Part shown: piece after piece, positions 61,380-64,000 of the stretch | Numbering within the stretch: position 1 is the stretch's first letter | How the letters are laid out: every line of letters begins with the position of its first letter | DNA from: Hirsutella rhossiliensis | Taxonomy: Eukaryota > Ascomycota > Sordariomycetes > Hypocreales > Ophiocordycipitaceae | Direction of reading: 5' to 3' | Assembly (NCBI RefSeq): GCF_020360975.1 | Contig: NW_025408673.1 | Location: 868,001-932,000, forward strand | DNA length: 64,000 bases | Translations under genes and position numbers: made by a program | The notes under the pieces: model-generated | Databases searched by the model: none | Seen by the model: the letters and a program-made list of their open reading frames with translations, nothing else | What the model was told of the DNA's origin: nothing

Positions 61380-64000
61380 TATTATTCTCGTTTACTAGCC
61401 TATATAGGGTCTTAAACTTATTAAGGGCTATAGCTCCCGTAAACTTATATATAGGTTCCTATATAAGGTTAAGGTACCCGCGCTACTTAACGAGAACCTC
61501 CTAGTATATCCCCCGGCCTACCTTTCTTTAATATATAGCCTATATCTCCTTAACCTTAAATTTATTATCCCTCTTTACCTTAATTATAGGCGGTTAAGTA
61601 TCCGCTATTTCTTATCTAGGTAGCGGGTTAAAAGAGGCTTAGTAAAGGAGGTTAACGTTAATCTTATTATAGACCCTTATTAAGAGACTATTAAGCTTAA
61701 CTACCTATAGGCTAACGACCCTCTATACTATAAACTTTATATATAGCTAGTTTAGTTTCTTCTTTAGTTATACTAACTTATAGTTATAGAGGTCGAGCTA
61801 TACCTTATTTCTTACTATAAACCTATCCGCTAGCGCCTTAGTCTTATTAGCGTACTACTCTTAATCCTACGCCGCTATAGCTATCGCGGATTAATAGTAT
61901 TTTATAGTTTCTTATAGCTTCTATATAAACGCAAAAGTATAGCTCTTTAATAACGTACTACTATACTACTCCGCTATTATATTAGCGGTAAATAAGATTA
62001 AAGAGGGCGGCTTAAAGCTATACGTTATAAAGAAGGGGGCTATTTAAATAGAGGATTATAGTCTACTATTTAGCGCGAGCTAGGTAGCAGGGAGCTAGCG
62101 GTCTTAGTCCGCTTAGTTATAGGCTATAACTACCTATAGGTATACTTATACTTCCTAGTTAACCCTCTTAAGTCCCCTATCGGTCTATAAGTAATAGGCC
62201 GTACTAAGTAGCTATATAATCTAAAGTAGTTAGTATAGGTACTACTAAAAGTAGCTAGTTTAGTTTAACCCTTTATCGCTTATAATAAAGGCTAGCTAGC
62301 TATATAAGCGGGCTTAGTATTAAAGGAAGCGCTCTATATAAGCTTTTATATTTATAAACGGTATTAGCTTTAGTATTACTAATTTACTAAGTCGGTCCTT
62401 AATTACCTATATATAGCGGTTACCGCTCTTTATAAGCGGGAGGTCTATTATAAAGTCTATTTATATATATATATAGAACTAGTCTAGTACTAAAAGCTAC
62501 TTAAGTAGCCCCTTAAGCTATACCCTTTAGATCTTCTTATAGCTATAAATATTATAGTTATAAAGGAAGCGACGAACGTAGTACTATAAGAGGGGCTAGT
62601 AAAAGTCCCTTATAAGGCCTACTACTATACCTTACTTACCTAAGTAACCTATAATGCTAGAGTTATAGATAAGCTAGACTAGCCTCCCTTAAAGCTTATT
62701 CTATTCGTTTAGCTTTAGTAGTCTATCCTTCTCCTTAGCTTCTATAGTATATAGTACGCTTAGTACTTATAGTCTCCCCCGCTAGCGTAGATGCCCCTAT
62801 AGGTCGATATAGTAGTTAGCTACCTATACCTTTAGCTTTAGCTTTAGATCTAAGCGTTAAGCGCCGGACTTTATAGCGTAGTATACGCTTTTATAGGTAC
62901 GGTCTAGAGCCGCTATCTTATCTTATAAGCGTTAAAGGGCTATATCTTAGAACACTCTTACCGCGCGTGCCCCTAGGCCGGTCTATCCCTCCTTACTAGA
63001 CCAAGGTAAAGGCGCTAAGAGAAGCTCGTTTAGTAGTAAAGGTATAAGGGGAAGCTCGTTTACTAGTACTACGCCTTCCTTTACTAAGGAAGCTCTTATA
63101 TAAGTCTATAGCGCTTCTTATAGGATAAGCTATAGATCCTAGGCCTCGATATCTACTCCTATTAGCCGGTCTTAATCCCTTTAAGAAAGCGCGTTTAGGA
63201 CTATAAAGTCCCGCTTAAGGCGGTACTTAATTAAGAAGTTAAAGCGTAAGAGATACTCCGCCTAGCGGGCTGACCGCTCCGAGAGGTGCTAGCGGGTTAT
63301 AAAGTACTTAAGGTTCCTATAGCCTATAAGAACCTCGAAGCTTTTATAGCTCTAAAGCTCCGCTTACTATCGCTTAAGGTAGCTAATAATCGCTAGTATC
63401 TCCTTATTATAAATAGCGTAATTCCGCTCTACTAAGGTTAGCTTATAAGAGTAGAACGCTACTAGTTACTTCTATCTATTTACCTCTTAAGAGAGCGTTC
63501 CTTTAAGTACCTAGCTACTATAGTCTACTTCGACTAATATAGACCGGTCGAAGTCCTATTAAAGTAGTACTAGGGCTTATAAGAATAAGTCCTTAAGTAT
63601 ATAGAACGCTCCTTCCTATATAGGCCCTTAATAAAAGGCGGTCTACTTCCTAGTAATCTTATTTAAGGGTATTATAATATAGGAGAAGCCCTTAATAAAT
63701 ATCCTATAATAGTTCGCGAACCTAAGGAAGCTTTATACGCCTATTTATATAGTTAGGGCCGCTTAGTCTTAGATCGCTTAGATCTTTATAGGATCTACTT
63801 ATATACCTATACTTATATAGATAATAAAGCCTAAGTACTTAACCCTCTTAACCTTAAATTCGTACTTATTTAGGTTAAGGTAGAGCCTATAAAGTTAAAG
63901 GCGCTCTAAGACCCTTTATACTTTCTATATATAGTCCTTATAAGAGCTACTTATATAGATAAGGATATTATCTATATATATAAAGGCGAACTTATTAAGG
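61380..64000 (-). pseudogene. Gypsy-5 pol (RT to chromodomain), RIP-decayed, partial
   Basis: Motifs in order from the right edge: YIDNILIY (63978-63955), RNase H segment (about 63445-63385), chromodomain (about 61590-61430). One Asp of the RT pair is Asn and many in-frame TAA/TAG codons are present, so it is inactive. Confidence 0.7.

Larger units (their letters stand above)
59751..64000 (-). mobile_element. Ty3/gypsy chromovirus (gypsy-5), 3' part, runs off window
   Basis: RT box YIDNILIY at 63978-63955, then RNase H with LTLVERNYAIYNKEILAII at about 63445-63385, integrase inferred at 61.9-62.9 kb, and a chromodomain at about 61590-61430 with VKEI...RKVGRGIY-x-EVLVK-x-RGYLN. The 5' half lies beyond the right edge. 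The 3' end and LTR should be near 59.75-60.2 kb, where there is a GC-richer block. No LTR partner is in the window. Confidence 0.75.

Noticed and set aside
14081..64000. CRISPR array or centromere-type satellite in the AT-rich part
   Set aside because: Repeats here are LTR pairs with target duplications and pol motifs; no short regularly spaced repeats were seen.

Overview
This is a 64-kb piece of a filamentous ascomycete genome (Pezizomycotina, most likely a Sordariomycete). The evidence is short spliceosomal introns of 52-87 bp with GTRNGT donors, ISY1 and WBP1/OST48 orthologues of fungal type, a secreted heat-labile-enterotoxin-A-like ADP-ribosyltransferase of the kind expanded in insect- and plant-associated Sordariomycetes, and a repeat island saturated with RIP (repeat-induced point mutation, CpA to TpA).

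Gene-bearing part, 1-14.1 kb, ordinary base composition. All recognised genes lie on the minus strand: the 5' part of the splicing factor ISY1 (1-542, runs off the left edge), the oligosaccharyltransferase subunit WBP1/OST48 (3275-4827, four exons), a 580-aa secreted ART-fold toxin-like protein (5265-7007), and a membrane-anchored pepsin-like protein that lacks the usual catalytic motifs and carries two apparent frameshifts (10847-12712). The first two are housekeeping; the last two are accessory genes next to the transposon island. Between them are intergenic stretches with a cruciform-like inverted repeat, a 30-bp tandem repeat behind a TATA box and a leader intron, a degenerate ~160-bp tandem repeat, and a ~115-bp inverted repeat pair (7.85 and 14.03 kb) whose right arm straddles the edge of the RIP zone.

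Repeat island, 14.1-64 kb. By eye CpA and TpG have almost vanished while CpG is kept, so ATG codons are nearly absent and no gene is intact. I resolve: a Ty1/copia element (minus, 14539-21572) with a ~690-bp less mutated insertion in one LTR; a Ty3/gypsy chromovirus (minus, about 21.6-28.9 kb); a second chromovirus family (plus) present as a full-length copy (29735-37527) inserted with a TAATA target duplication inside the gag region of another full-length copy (28903-44478); an unclassified remnant (44.5-47.1 kb); a third gypsy element (minus, 47068-55328, identical-length 469-bp LTRs, RAGCT target duplication), itself hit by a 370-bp TRIM-like miniature LTR element (52128-52497, ATTAT target duplication); a fourth gypsy (minus, about 55.3-59.7 kb); and a fifth, a chromovirus running off the right edge (minus, about 60-64 kb).

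The two points I consider most worth following are (a) the TRIM-like element, which shares its primer-binding site and polypurine tract with the copia element and contains tRNA-like polymerase III box sequences, and (b) the repeated presence of an antisense ORF between the chromodomain and the 3' LTR in three different gypsy families.
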